From contig NZ_KV917375.1 in assembly GCF_002019665.1 (NCBI RefSeq), positions 4,167,445-4,231,444 of the forward strand: a stretch of 64,000 nt of DNA, given 5' to 3'. Shown here in pieces: positions 35,537 through 44,669 of this stretch (the first letter of the stretch is position 1; each line of letters starts with the position of its first letter). The stretch comes from Sutcliffiella halmapala. GTDB taxonomy: Bacteria; Bacillota; Bacilli; Bacillales; Bacillaceae_I. The notes under the pieces were generated by a model. That model saw only the letters and a list, made by a program, of their open reading frames with translations, did no database searches and was not told the origin of the DNA. The position numbers and the translations under genes were made by a program.

Positions 35537-36865
35537 TTAGATATTTTGTGCTCTGATTCGCCTCAACCACAATGTAACCTTAATTTTTTGGCAAACAGTT
35601 AAATAGTGCATCATTGTTAAGAGCACAACTCCAGCATTCATTCCCAATATAACCCCTGACATTTGAAAAGTTTCCAATGATCCAAGTAAAAAAATCAAGG
35701 TAAAAGTAACAATTGTAGCCCAAATAGAATGTAAAAAGGCATCTTTTATTAGTCCTAGTCCAATCATATATGCTTGTAGTGGAATTACGAATAAATGAAA
35801 TAAAAAGTAGGGCCACAATAGCTGTAAATACGATGATGCCTTGGAGTATTCATAGAAAATATTCGTTAATGGTACAGCATAATGATAAAAAATCATTACC
35901 ACCGGTATGCCGTACAAAAAGGTTAACGCAATTACTTGCTTTAATAGCTGTTGTAGTTTCGCAAAATCCCCGTTCTCATAAGCCGCTGAAACAGTAGGAA
36001 TTAATACAATTAACAGGGAGTGTGCAATAAAGCCTGGGAAGAAACCTATCGTCAAGGCTACACCTGCTAATAGGCCAAACTCTTCCAACGCAACTGTTTC
36101 ACTCACTCCTGCCTTCAGCAACGCTATTTTAATCAAAAACGGTTGAATTGCATGAGTAACTGCATGGAAAATCCTCATACCTGTCGTAGGGATGGAAACC
36201 TCTAATAAGCTTTTTCTTACTGTTCTTGCTTTTAAACTTGAGCTTGGCTGATTTTTCAGCTCTCTATATTGATGCCTGTACATATATAAGAGATAGAAAC
36301 AGACAATTAACTCCGTAAGAACTAACGTACAAATTGCTATAAGTATCGCCAGTTCCATGGAAAAATGAAAAAAATGATACACTGCTACAAGTAAAATTAA
36401 CTGAACCACTTTTCTCAAAAAGTTAGAAATTGCGATTTTCCCCATATGCTGGAGTCCCATAAAATACCCTCTTGCAATAGAAGAAAAAGAGACAATCGGA
36501 ATCATCAATATAATCAACCATCTTACTAAAGGGTGATAATGTTCAAAAACCGGTATGAACGGCAATATGATTGCTGCTAAACAGATGACGGTTATCGTAA
36601 ATACAACGGTTAACCTGGTCGCGTGTGAGAGCATACTTTTATGGTATTTCTCTTCTTTTGCTGCTACAAATTTAGAAATAGAGATAGGTAACTCTAAGCT
36701 AGCAATGACCACCACGAGAAAAATCACAGGTAAAACCGACATATAAAGTCCCATCCCGGCTTCCCCAAGCTGCTTTGCCAGTATCATATTTACTATAAAT
36801 TCTAAGCTTTCTCCTAAGAAAGCAGCGATTGCCAGTAATAGCGTACCTTTAAAAAACTTATTCAT
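35537..36865 (-). CDS. SpoVB/MATE-like polysaccharide or lipid flippase
   Basis: A 442-residue protein with about 12 membrane spans and the MVF/MATE-like opening GTLLLAIAAFLGESLEFIVN, with KQLGEAGMGLYMSVLPVIFL just after. It resembles SpoVB and YtgP-type flippases but is shorter than the usual 500-540 residues. ATG at 36865 has AGGAG seven bases upstream; the frame from 36949 includes leader. These proteins move lipid-linked sugars or wall precursors across the membrane. Substrate cannot be assigned. The stop lies just before the second palindrome. Confidence 0.8.
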   Translation of the reverse strand: MNKFFKGTLLLAIAAFLGESLEFIVNMILAKQLGEAGMGLYMSVLPVIFLVVVIASLELPISISKFVAAKEEKYHKSMLSHATRLTVVFTITVICLAAIILPFIPVFEHYHPLVRWLIILMIPIVSFSSIARGYFMGLQHMGKIAISNFLRKVVQLILLVAVYHFFHFSMELAILIAICTLVLTELIVCFYLLYMYRHQYRELKNQPSSSLKARTVRKSLLEVSIPTTGMRIFHAVTHAIQPFLIKIALLKAGVSETVALEEFGLLAGVALTIGFFPGFIAHSLLIVLIPTVSAAYENGDFAKLQQLLKQVIALTFLYGIPVVMIFYHYAVPLTNIFYEYSKASSYLQLLWPYFLFHLFVIPLQAYMIGLGLIKDAFLHSIWATIVTFTLIFLLGSLETFQMSGVILGMNAGVVLLTMMHYLTVCQKIKVTLWLRRIRAQNI

Positions 36866-37131
36866 GAACGTTCTCCTTTCTAAATGGAAAAGGTCAAACC
36901 GTAATAACCCATTTTCCATCATATGAGACAAGTTCATAAAATATTGCAACCCTTTACCAAAACAAGTGTAGGAAAATCTCCTTCACTTGAAAGAATATCT
37001 TTACTGTAAACGCATCCATCTTACCTGTTAAAATTTTTTCAGCCTCCTACCCTTTAAGAATATTAAGAGGGTTATCTCTTCTGTTAAAAAGGAATATTAA
37101 TTAAGAAAGAGTAGAAAGGAGTGGAATATCG

Positions 37132-37848
37132 ATGAGATTATGGCTTCAAGTATTCGCTTTTCTTTTAGTAATCACTGTCAATATTCTAGCGAACGCCCTA
37201 CCTTTAAACGGTCAAACTACAGGCGAAATTTCTAATAAACTGAATGTCCTATTTACTCCTGCCGGGTATGTATTTTCCATTTGGAGCGTGATTTATCTGC
37301 TAATTGGAATTTGGATTGTCCGCCAATTCCCTAAAGAACGTAGAAATCTTCCTATCTACAAATCTACGAATGTTTTATTTATCCTTAGTTGTGTTTTAAA
37401 TAGTGCGTGGATTGTTCTTTGGCATTATGAGTTTTTCGTTACGACTGTTGTCATAATGGTAAGTTTATTACTCACACTTATAACACTTTATAGAAGAATT
37501 AAAACTTCGGATCCTGGATTTTTTGACCGCTTACCTTTTTCCATTTACCTTGGTTGGATTAGTGTCGCCACTATCGCAAATGTAAGTTATGTACTTGTTC
37601 ATCTGCAATGGATTGGCTTTGGTTTAACTGATGTGACCTGGACTATTATCATGCTAATCATTGCAACCATATTAGCAATTCGGTTTAACATAGTTAACCG
37701 TGACCGTGTTTATCCTTTCGTTTTTGTATGGGCATTCATCGGAATAGGCGTTCAAAATATGGGAGCGTACAGTACAATTTCTTATGTGGCCTATAGTTTG
37801 GCTGCCGTAATTTTTTTGATAACCATATTTGTTCGCGGGAAAAAATAG
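37132..37848 (+). CDS. TspO/MBR-like tryptophan-rich membrane protein
   Basis: A 238-residue membrane protein with six or seven spans and many tryptophans, including FSIWSVIYLLIGIWIV, NSAWIVLWHYEFF, YLGWISVATIAN and VWAFIGIGVQN. The pattern FTPAGYVFSIWSVIY resembles the TspO/MBR signature. TspO proteins bind porphyrins and lipids, but this longer type has not been characterised to my knowledge. RBS AAAGGAGTGG precedes the ATG. It is a single-gene unit with its own terminator. Confidence 0.8.
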   Translation: MRLWLQVFAFLLVITVNILANALPLNGQTTGEISNKLNVLFTPAGYVFSIWSVIYLLIGIWIVRQFPKERRNLPIYKSTNVLFILSCVLNSAWIVLWHYEFFVTTVVIMVSLLLTLITLYRRIKTSDPGFFDRLPFSIYLGWISVATIANVSYVLVHLQWIGFGLTDVTWTIIMLIIATILAIRFNIVNRDRVYPFVFVWAFIGIGVQNMGAYSTISYVAYSLAAVIFLITIFVRGKK

Positions 37849-37867
37849 ACAATGTTCTTCTATACGT

Positions 37868-37908
37868 AAAAGAGCTAAGGGATGTTTAAACCCTCAGCTC
37901 TTTATTTT
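37868..37908. terminator. Terminator between the TspO-like and NAT genes
   Basis: AAAGAGCT..GGG pairs with CCC..AGCTCTTT, followed by ATTTTCC. It also overlaps the end of the minus-strand NAT gene and may work both ways. Confidence 0.75.
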
Positions 37909-38664
37909 CCTCTTATCATATATTTCCTTAGCCTGTTTATAGATAGCATAATCCATGCCGAATTTCTGCTCAACCCAGTAACGTATTCCTTCTGCTGATA
38001 ATTCTTCCTCCAGGTAGTTCTTGTTAGTAAATCTTATAATCTTGTTATCTTTTAGTTGGTAAGGTTTATTATCTATGTAACCAAATATTTTCAAAGCCTT
38101 AAAGGCAAAGCCATCCTGCCAGTTATGAGAATGTAGAATGTGTGGATTCATTTTATTCATTGTGACGGTTTTCTTTCCTAGAATTTTCGTTGGGCCAGGT
38201 TCTCTAGAAACTAGGATATCATCCTCACGTACTTCGTAAGTGAAGGTTTCCACATCATTTTCCGCCTTAAATGACTCGTGCAACGGATACACCTTATATA
38301 GCGGCGCGCAGTAGCCAATGTCTACGTAATATGGTTGGTCTAAAAGAACTTGCAAACATAAATGCCCCGGATCCATATACAAATAATCTACTTGAAACCC
38401 TAGGGAATGAAGTAAATAATGAAAACCACGGGCTAAGGTCCAACAAGTCCCTCCTGTCCCTTGATTTACTACTCTATCAATATAGGTATCAATCGAAGGA
38501 AGGTAGAGTTTCTCCCTCTCATTGTCTTCAAAATCAATGAACTTCGTAAGTGTCTCCCACCTTACTCTTTTCTGATGTGCTACCACTAATTCATTTAAAT
38601 ACTCCAACGATGGTTGTTTCTGTTCGATCTGTAAATAGTTCAGAAATTTTTCAACGCTAGTCAT
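37894..38664 (-). CDS. Arylamine N-acetyltransferase
   Basis: Cytosolic enzyme that moves acetyl groups from acetyl-CoA to arylamines. The 256-residue protein has the catalytic Cys in GGTCWTLARG (residue 74), His in DPGHLCLQV (residue 101) and Asp in YYVDIGY (residue 115). The early motif RVRWETLTKF also fits. RBS AGGAGGCG precedes the ATG. It is a single gene, and its natural substrate is unknown. Confidence 0.88.
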   Translation of the reverse strand: MTSVEKFLNYLQIEQKQPSLEYLNELVVAHQKRVRWETLTKFIDFEDNEREKLYLPSIDTYIDRVVNQGTGGTCWTLARGFHYLLHSLGFQVDYLYMDPGHLCLQVLLDQPYYVDIGYCAPLYKVYPLHESFKAENDVETFTYEVREDDILVSREPGPTKILGKKTVTMNKMNPHILHSHNWQDGFAFKALKIFGYIDNKPYQLKDNKIIRFTNKNYLEEELSAEGIRYWVEQKFGMDYAIYKQAKEIYDKRKIKS

Positions 38665-38801
38665 ACCTTTCGCCTCCTATTACTAGAATACTCCGCTAGT
38701 TAGTTGATTACCTCTTTTTTTAAATAGATGTTTTTGTCCAAGCAATTCCCTTGTTTTTTCATGTAATAGATAGTAGTAAAGGAACAGAAAGGAGGGACTA
38801 T

Positions 38802-39197
38802 ATGTCTGCAGAACAAATTATTAAGACTGGAAAAAAACACATTGGTACTCCGTATGTATTTGGCGCACCTTCTGATCGTACAGATATTTTTGACTGTAGC
38901 TCCTTCGTTCAATATGTATATGGGCAAAGTGGCATCCTACTTCCCCGGAACTCTCGTCAGCAATATCAAATAGGACGACGAGTTTCTAAATCCTCCATTA
39001 GAAAAGGAGATTTACTTTTTTTCACAACGCCGAAGCGGAAAAAGCGAAAAGGGATTGAACGAATCGGGCATGTAGCAATCTATATTGGAAATCATACTAT
39101 TTTGCACACGTCTCGTAATGATAAGAGGGTAACCATCACGAACCTTAGACCCTATTGGGAAAAAGTAATAATTGGTATTCGACGTGTGATCTCATAA
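38802..39197 (+). CDS. NlpC/P60-family cysteine peptidase without signal peptide
   Basis: A 131-residue C40 peptidase domain. The catalytic Cys is in IFDCSSFVQYVYG, the His in IGHVAIYIG and the third residue region is HTILHTSRND. Such domains cleave D-gamma-Glu to diamino acid bonds in wall peptides and are usually exported. Here ATG at 38802 follows an excellent RBS (AGAAAGGAGG), and the protein begins MSAEQIIKTGKKHIG, which has no leader. It either acts inside the cell, for example on imported wall peptides, or leaves by another route. Confidence 0.87.
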   Translation: MSAEQIIKTGKKHIGTPYVFGAPSDRTDIFDCSSFVQYVYGQSGILLPRNSRQQYQIGRRVSKSSIRKGDLLFFTTPKRKKRKGIERIGHVAIYIGNHTILHTSRNDKRVTITNLRPYWEKVIIGIRRVIS

Positions 39198-39205
39198 ATA
39201 AAGAT

Positions 39206-39246
39206 AAAAAAGACGAAAGCTAAGTCGATGGCTTTCGTCTTTTTTG
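39206..39246. terminator. Bidirectional terminator between convergent genes
   Basis: AAAAAAGACGAAAGC and GCTTTCGTCTTTTTT form a long perfect stem with A and T tracts on both sides, between the peptidase and HtrA-like genes. Confidence 0.88.
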
Positions 39247-39249
39247 TTC

Positions 39250-40380
39250 TTACTCCATTGCTTTCCTTTTTTCAGAAAGAATTTTCATTTGATCATTTTC
39301 AAGTCCTAATTCAAACGTCACCTTATACTTTTTATAGGAAACGCCTCTATCGGAGCGCTGCTGAACAGTAATGACTGTAACTACCTCCACATTCCTACCA
39401 GCTTGTTTCGTTAGGAGATCCTCTGTCTCAATCGTAAGAAAATCTAAATAACCTGCTCTAAAATCTTCATAGGATGTCTCAGATTGCCAGGTGCTCCCAA
39501 GGAGAGAATAGGCCGTAACATAATCACGGTAATTTAAGCTTTCATAGAAATAGTTCACTAGATACGTTGCGATATCTTCATTCGTAGTTGCTGTTCCCTC
39601 ACTGTTCCCTGGCGCGTTTGCTCCAATACGCGGGAGGGACTGCATTGGGGATTCGGACCATCCTTCCAATAAGGCAATGACATTATTTAAAGGAATACTG
39701 AATCCAATAACCCCTTTATCCATTGTTGCGGAGTTAATTCCTACTACTTCTCCTGTTTTTGAATCAATTAGTGGCCCTCCACTATTTCCAGGTGCAATCG
39801 GAGCAGAAATTTGAAAAACATCTTCATATTTAAAAGAATCAATATCAAAGTTTCTTCCGACACCACTAATGATTCCCGTCGTGACTGTATTTTGAAGCCC
39901 AAGCGGACTTCCAAGGGCAATCACGTCATCGCCTAGTTCCGCTTTCCTTGTTTTCGCCAGCCGAAACGGTTCCGTTCCTTCCAAATCTGGTACACGGACA
40001 ACCGCAACATCCGTATCCATACTAATGCCAATTACTTCTCCAGTTAGTTCCTTCGAATCGGCTGTAATTACCTTTACTTCCTTCACATTGGATACCACAT
40101 GTGCGTTAGTAACCACATCGCCCTTATTGTTATAAAGGAAACCGGAACCGAATGAACCATCCTGTAACTCGATCTTCACTACTAACTTTTGAGATTCAAA
40201 GATTATTTCCTTTAAAACTTGTGGCACTTGTTCCTTTTCTTCCGTTTCCATTTCGATATATAAACTAGACAATACGGTTAATTGTTTTGGAATTGCTTGT
40301 TTTATAAAAAAGTATCCATAAATCCCTGCTCCTATTAAAGCAATGGTCACTACGATACTTAGGATCCACCTTCTGTTCAT
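39250..40380 (-). CDS. Membrane S1C trypsin-like protease with C-terminal NTF2-like domain, no PDZ
   Basis: A 376-residue protein with one N-terminal span (residues 5-27, ILSIVVTIALIGAGIYGYFF) and a protease domain (about 60-250). The His is in TNAHVVSNV, the Asp in DVAVVRV and the Ser in APGNSGGPLID. Where HtrA proteins carry PDZ domains, this one ends in about 105 residues (YLVNYFYESLNYRDYVTAYS onwards) that look like a cystatin/NTF2-type fold. It lies 13 bp downstream of the zinc-ribbon gene, on the same strand. The pair probably acts together at the membrane. Confidence 0.85.
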   Translation of the reverse strand: MNRRWILSIVVTIALIGAGIYGYFFIKQAIPKQLTVLSSLYIEMETEEKEQVPQVLKEIIFESQKLVVKIELQDGSFGSGFLYNNKGDVVTNAHVVSNVKEVKVITADSKELTGEVIGISMDTDVAVVRVPDLEGTEPFRLAKTRKAELGDDVIALGSPLGLQNTVTTGIISGVGRNFDIDSFKYEDVFQISAPIAPGNSGGPLIDSKTGEVVGINSATMDKGVIGFSIPLNNVIALLEGWSESPMQSLPRIGANAPGNSEGTATTNEDIATYLVNYFYESLNYRDYVTAYSLLGSTWQSETSYEDFRAGYLDFLTIETEDLLTKQAGRNVEVVTVITVQQRSDRGVSYKKYKVTFELGLENDQMKILSEKRKAME

Positions 40381-40393
40381 TCACACACCTACT

Positions 40394-41587
40394 TTATCCT
40401 TCTACAAGCCATGTCATATTCTCTATTTCAACAGTTACATCTTCAAAAACTCCATAATAATAGTCTTCAAATTTCCCCTTATCTCCAGGGGCCAATTTAT
40501 AAGGGTACACGGTTGTGAAACCTGTATCTAATACTGTTTTGTCTTTGCTTAAAATATTATAATAAACCGTGATTGAGGAAACCGTAGTGGAAACAACATT
40601 TTTCACTTCTCCTGTTAACGTCATTCCTCCTACCTCATCCTCTTCTACCTTAAATTTCACTACTTCAAGCGCTGCATTTCGATTTTTTAAATCTTCTTTA
40701 GCCGCAGCCTCCATGGCCCTTTCAATTCTTTCATACTCCGCTTGTTCAAATTCATCCCTGGTTTGTTCAATCTTCTCTTTTAATGATAACAACCTCTTGT
40801 CATTAACAGCATATTGAAGTCCTCTATCTGTTATAGAAACGGCCTTTGTGAATTGTTTTTGTTCAAGCTCTGCTTCTGCATTTTCAGTTGTGATTTGAAC
40901 AATTCGATTAAGAATTTGCTCTTTTACCGCTTTTCCTTCTTCAGACGGGATAGCAGATAAAACCGAGAGTTTTCTTGCTAACTCTTCTACAGTAGTAAGC
41001 TGGTCTAGTTCATTATTTATTTTTCCAACCTTAATCATAGTATCTTTTTCAGAAAGCTCTTTTTTAATGGGCTGAAACAATGGCCCATCTAATCTAGCAA
41101 CCTTTTCTCTTAGTCTAACAAGCTCGCTTTCTGCTTCATCAAACTTTTTGCTTTTAATAAGAGTATTAGTATTTTCCAGTTCTACTTCTACTTCTTCGGC
41201 AATGTTTACTACATCTAGATTATTTCGAAGGACATGATAACGAGGTCTTAATTCTATCGCTAACGCTAATTCCTCTTTTGCTTTACCATAATCCCCTTCA
41301 AGTGCAGATTCCTCTGCGGTCGTTTTTAATGCTAATACATGTGCATTCACAGTTCGTTCATGACTATAGTACCAGCCTATACTTCCAAAAAGGAGCAGTA
41401 AACTAACAACCGGAGGAATTAAAGGAAAATAACGTTTCTTAGTTTTTTGTCGATTTCGCTCCGATCCTCTGCCTTCTTCTATTGGAGTTTCATTAATTAG
41501 ATTGTCTTCATTTTTTAAGTTCACTCCACAATGAGAGCAATACTTAGCATCAGACGTCACTTTTAATCCACAATTGTGACAAAACAT
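40394..41587 (-). CDS. Zinc-ribbon membrane protein with coiled-coil and FxLYD domain
   Basis: A 397-residue protein. The first 25 residues form a double CxxC zinc ribbon (MFCHNCGLKV, KYCSHCGVNL). One membrane span follows near residues 54-70, then about 200 external residues with TPR-like and coiled-coil stretches (AKEELALAIELRPRYHVLRN; EFEQAEYERIERAMEAAAKE). The C-terminal 75 residues (MTLTGEVKNVVSTTVSSITV, VYPYKLAPGDKGKFED) match the FxLYD fold. RBS GGAGGC precedes the ATG. Its partner is the PDZ-less protease 13 bp downstream. Function is unknown. Confidence 0.82.
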   Translation of the reverse strand: MFCHNCGLKVTSDAKYCSHCGVNLKNEDNLINETPIEEGRGSERNRQKTKKRYFPLIPPVVSLLLLFGSIGWYYSHERTVNAHVLALKTTAEESALEGDYGKAKEELALAIELRPRYHVLRNNLDVVNIAEEVEVELENTNTLIKSKKFDEAESELVRLREKVARLDGPLFQPIKKELSEKDTMIKVGKINNELDQLTTVEELARKLSVLSAIPSEEGKAVKEQILNRIVQITTENAEAELEQKQFTKAVSITDRGLQYAVNDKRLLSLKEKIEQTRDEFEQAEYERIERAMEAAAKEDLKNRNAALEVVKFKVEEDEVGGMTLTGEVKNVVSTTVSSITVYYNILSKDKTVLDTGFTTVYPYKLAPGDKGKFEDYYYGVFEDVTVEIENMTWLVEG

Positions 41588-41846
41588 TCAGCACTAGCCT
41601 CCATAACTTCTATTCTTTCACCATTTTACAATAGTTTTAAGAATAAGTGTGAAATCTCTACTTCTTTCTTATTGCCATTAAGGAAGAAACATTTTCCTTG
41701 AATGTGTTTCTTTCCCTCATCATACGTCATTTCGCGAAAAATGTTAAATAAAGGGATGGACATTTTTCTACATTTTAAGTTTCGACAAGGAATTCCAAGT
41801 AATTTCACGAATTTGTATGATAGATACATATTAAGGAGGAAATATT

Positions 41847-43058
41847 TTGAGTGTAACTACCGATTTTGCTAAGCAATTTATCGAAAACCCTTATCCTTTT
41901 TTCAAACTTGCACGGGAAAAGGCCCCTGTTCAATGGTATCAATTCTTCAATGTAGAAGGATGGCTTATCACGGGATACAAGGAGGTAGAGGCTGTTTTAA
42001 AGGATTCTAGATTTATTAAGGAAGCTCGTGAAGTTGCTTCTTCTGAACAGTTAAATTCTATCTCGGAAAACCTTATGCCTGCAGTGAACCTCACAAGAAA
42101 TATGATGCTATTTCGGGATGCTCCAAATCATACTAGATTAAGAGGGTTAGTTACAAAGGCATTTACTCCTAGAATGGTGGACCGTTTACGTCCTACCATT
42201 TATGAGATGGCTAACTACTTAATTGAGGCGCGAAAAGGACAAGAGGAACACGAGCTTATTCGTGACTTTGCGTATTCACTTCCTGTGATGGTGATCACAG
42301 AATTGATTGGCGTGCCTAACGAAGATAGAGACCTTTTTCGAAAATGGTCAGATTCCTTCCTTAAGTTTATTGATATTAATACAACGGAAAAGGATTGGGA
42401 GGAAGCTGCCCCTGATCTAAAAGATGCAGGTAACTATATGCGAGAACTAATTGCGATTAAGCGTGCAGAACCCGGCAATGATTTATTAAGTGGCTTAATC
42501 TCTGTTTCAGATTCTGGGGATACGCTTAGTGAAGATGAGATCGTAGCAACATGTTTGTTGCTCTTAATTGCTGGCCATGAAACGACTGTGAATCTTATTA
42601 CAAATGGCTATTATTTGCTTCTACAACATCCAGATGCCATGGAAAAGGTAAAAAATGACGCCAACCTTTTATCCAATGTGGTAGAAGAAGTGCTACGCTA
42701 TGATCCGCCGGTATTAATGACTACGAGATGGATAGCTTGTGACATGGAGCTCAATGGTCAAAGCTTAAAAGAGGGTCAGGTTGCTCTAATTGCATTGGGA
42801 GCTGCTAACCGCGATGAGACGATAATGGAACAACCCGAAGTGTTTGATATAGAGCGAAAACAAGTGAAGCACCTCTCCTTCGCTTCTGGCCCGCACTTTT
42901 GTTTAGGTGCTCCGTTAGCAAGATTAGAAGCACAAATTGCATTCGAAGTGCTGTTAAAACATTTCCATCATCCAGAATTAATCGAGGAACCTACAAGAAG
43001 ATCCAATATCATATTCCGAGGATTTGAAGCACTGAAATTCAAAGCCACTGTAGAATAA
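41847..43058 (+). CDS. Cytochrome P450 (CYP107/CYP109-like)
   Basis: A 403-residue soluble bacterial P450. The haem cysteine is residue 352 in FASGPHFCLGAPLARLE, the oxygen-binding helix has LLLIAGHETTVNL and the ExxR motif is EEVLRYDPPV. The start is TTG at 41847, eight bases after AAGGAGG. Members hydroxylate fatty acids, terpenes or polyketides with external redox partners; none is encoded nearby. It is a single gene with a strong terminator. Substrate is unknown; B. subtilis YjiB is a similar stand-alone enzyme. Confidence 0.92.
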   Translation: MSVTTDFAKQFIENPYPFFKLAREKAPVQWYQFFNVEGWLITGYKEVEAVLKDSRFIKEAREVASSEQLNSISENLMPAVNLTRNMMLFRDAPNHTRLRGLVTKAFTPRMVDRLRPTIYEMANYLIEARKGQEEHELIRDFAYSLPVMVITELIGVPNEDRDLFRKWSDSFLKFIDINTTEKDWEEAAPDLKDAGNYMRELIAIKRAEPGNDLLSGLISVSDSGDTLSEDEIVATCLLLLIAGHETTVNLITNGYYLLLQHPDAMEKVKNDANLLSNVVEEVLRYDPPVLMTTRWIACDMELNGQSLKEGQVALIALGAANRDETIMEQPEVFDIERKQVKHLSFASGPHFCLGAPLARLEAQIAFEVLLKHFHHPELIEEPTRRSNIIFRGFEALKFKATVE

Positions 43059-43101
43059 CAGGAATATATTTCGAACTAGACACGATACTTACTCTTAAAT
43101 A

Positions 43102-43152
43102 AACCAAGCTCCTTTCAAAGTAGCATATACTTTGGAAGGAGCTTGGTTTTTG
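43102..43152 (+). terminator. Intrinsic terminator of the P450 gene
   Basis: AACCAAGCTCCTT and AAGGAGCTTGGTT pair perfectly, with an inner CAAAGTA..TACTTTG stem extending them, and TTTTG follows. Confidence 0.88.
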
Positions 43153-43299
43153 TGAATCTCGATGAATTAAATGTAATACCCCCCCTACTGATGTCAGGCC
43201 CCTATTGGACTTTTTTGTCATAATTTCTCGGGAAATTGTCAGATGTACTCAGATTATTTGCAGTGAATTAGCGTGAATTTCCCAAGTTCCCGCTTATAT

Positions 43300-43331
43300 G
43301 ACAAAAAAACCACCTCAGGTGAGGTAGTTTA
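43300..43331 (-). terminator. Intrinsic terminator of the DEAD-box gene
   Basis: The minus strand forms ACTACCTCACC / GGTGAGG-type pairing ending in GGTTTTTTTG, overlapping the last codon of the helicase gene. Confidence 0.7.
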
Positions 43332-44525
43332 TTTTCTTCCAGATTTAGTTTTAGGTGATTTCTTCTTGAAACTACCTTTTTTCACTGGTTTTATTTCATG
43401 TTCTTGCACAAGTTTACCACCGAACATAACTCTTTTGTGAAGAGGAATATTGAGTTCTTTCGCGAATTGCTTTAGCTTGCGCTCTTCTCTTTCTGACAAG
43501 ATGGAAATAACAGTGCCTTCTGCTCCTTGTCTTCCTGTACGCCCAGAGCGATGTATATAGCTTTCCACTTCTTCTGGCAAGTCATAATGAATAACATGAC
43601 TAAGCTCTTTTATATCTAGTCCTCTTGCTGCTACATCCGTTGCAAGCAAGACTGGATACTCATCCTTGCGGAAATTCTTTAATGCAGTTTCTCGATCTTG
43701 TTTCGTTGATTCAGAGTGCAAAGAACCAACATTGAGCTTTTTAAATAATAATTTCTCCGTTAACACGGCTAGGTTACCGATATCACGGACAAATCCAAGT
43801 GCCTTGATATTTTTTTCGCGTAAAATATTTGCTAATACATTAGCCTTTTCACGTTGATCTACCACTACATATAGATGATCTACTTTAGAAGGTGCCAACT
43901 CATCTCTCGAAACCTTCATTACAAGTGGGTTTCTCATAAATTGCAAAGCCTGCTTCTCTGTTTCTTCCTTCAAAGTAGCGGAAAATAACAGTAATTGTCT
44001 TTCTTGCAGTGTCGATTTAATAATGTTCTGAATGGTTTTACTATGTTCTGGAATAAATAGCTGATCGGCTTCATCCATGACAATTGTTGTCACTTCATGC
44101 ATCTTAATTTTCTTCATTTGAATGAGTTCCTGTAATCTTCCAGGAGTCCCAACAAGAATTTGCGGACGCTTTTTCAGTTTCTCTAATTGCCTTTTAACAT
44201 TGGCACCACCGATAAATGACGCACCAGAAATGTCACTGCCAGTTGTCCATTTTTGAATTTCTTGAAGGATCTGCATCGCTAATTCCTTAGACGGTGCTAC
44301 AATAACGGCTTGTGGGTGCTGTTTTGTGAGATCTATTTTCTCAATGATAGGTAGTAAGTATGCTAGCGTTTTCCCTGTTCCAGTAGGTGACTCTACAAGC
44401 ACGTCCGCTCCCTCTAAAATCGCAGGAATTGCTTTTTCTTGTACCGGTGTTGGATTGGTGAATTCACTCTTTGTCCAGTTTTCCTGGAGGAATGGTTGTA
44501 ATGCAGTGATAACAGTTGTTGACAT
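43329..44525 (-). CDS. DEAD-box RNA helicase (YfmL-like)
   Basis: A 398-residue ATP-dependent RNA helicase with Q motif FTNPTPVQEKAIP, Walker A SPTGTGKT, MDEADQL, SAT motif FSATLKEE and HRSGRTGRQG. A short basic C-terminal tail (GSFKKKSPKTKSGRK) may help RNA binding. B. subtilis YfmL has the same minimal layout and takes part in ribosome assembly. ATG at 44525 has AAAGGAG six bases upstream; the frame from 44573 lacks a ribosome site. It is divergent from yhfW. Confidence 0.9.
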   Translation of the reverse strand: MSTTVITALQPFLQENWTKSEFTNPTPVQEKAIPAILEGADVLVESPTGTGKTLAYLLPIIEKIDLTKQHPQAVIVAPSKELAMQILQEIQKWTTGSDISGASFIGGANVKRQLEKLKKRPQILVGTPGRLQELIQMKKIKMHEVTTIVMDEADQLFIPEHSKTIQNIIKSTLQERQLLLFSATLKEETEKQALQFMRNPLVMKVSRDELAPSKVDHLYVVVDQREKANVLANILREKNIKALGFVRDIGNLAVLTEKLLFKKLNVGSLHSESTKQDRETALKNFRKDEYPVLLATDVAARGLDIKELSHVIHYDLPEEVESYIHRSGRTGRQGAEGTVISILSEREERKLKQFAKELNIPLHKRVMFGGKLVQEHEIKPVKKGSFKKKSPKTKSGRK

Positions 44526-44669
44526 ATTTTTCTCCTTTATCACCCTCTGATGGGGTTTTAAACGTTTCTTCACTCATTCTACCTTACTTGACATAAAAAA
44601 AGGAATACATACATGAATTTCTTCGTTTTGGAAAAATTATGAACATGTTTCTTTTCAAGGAGGATTTTT

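Noticed and set aside
41626-41829. 67-codon minus-strand frame upstream of the P450 gene
   Set aside because: It covers the P450 promoter region and has no ribosome site; composition is not protein-like.
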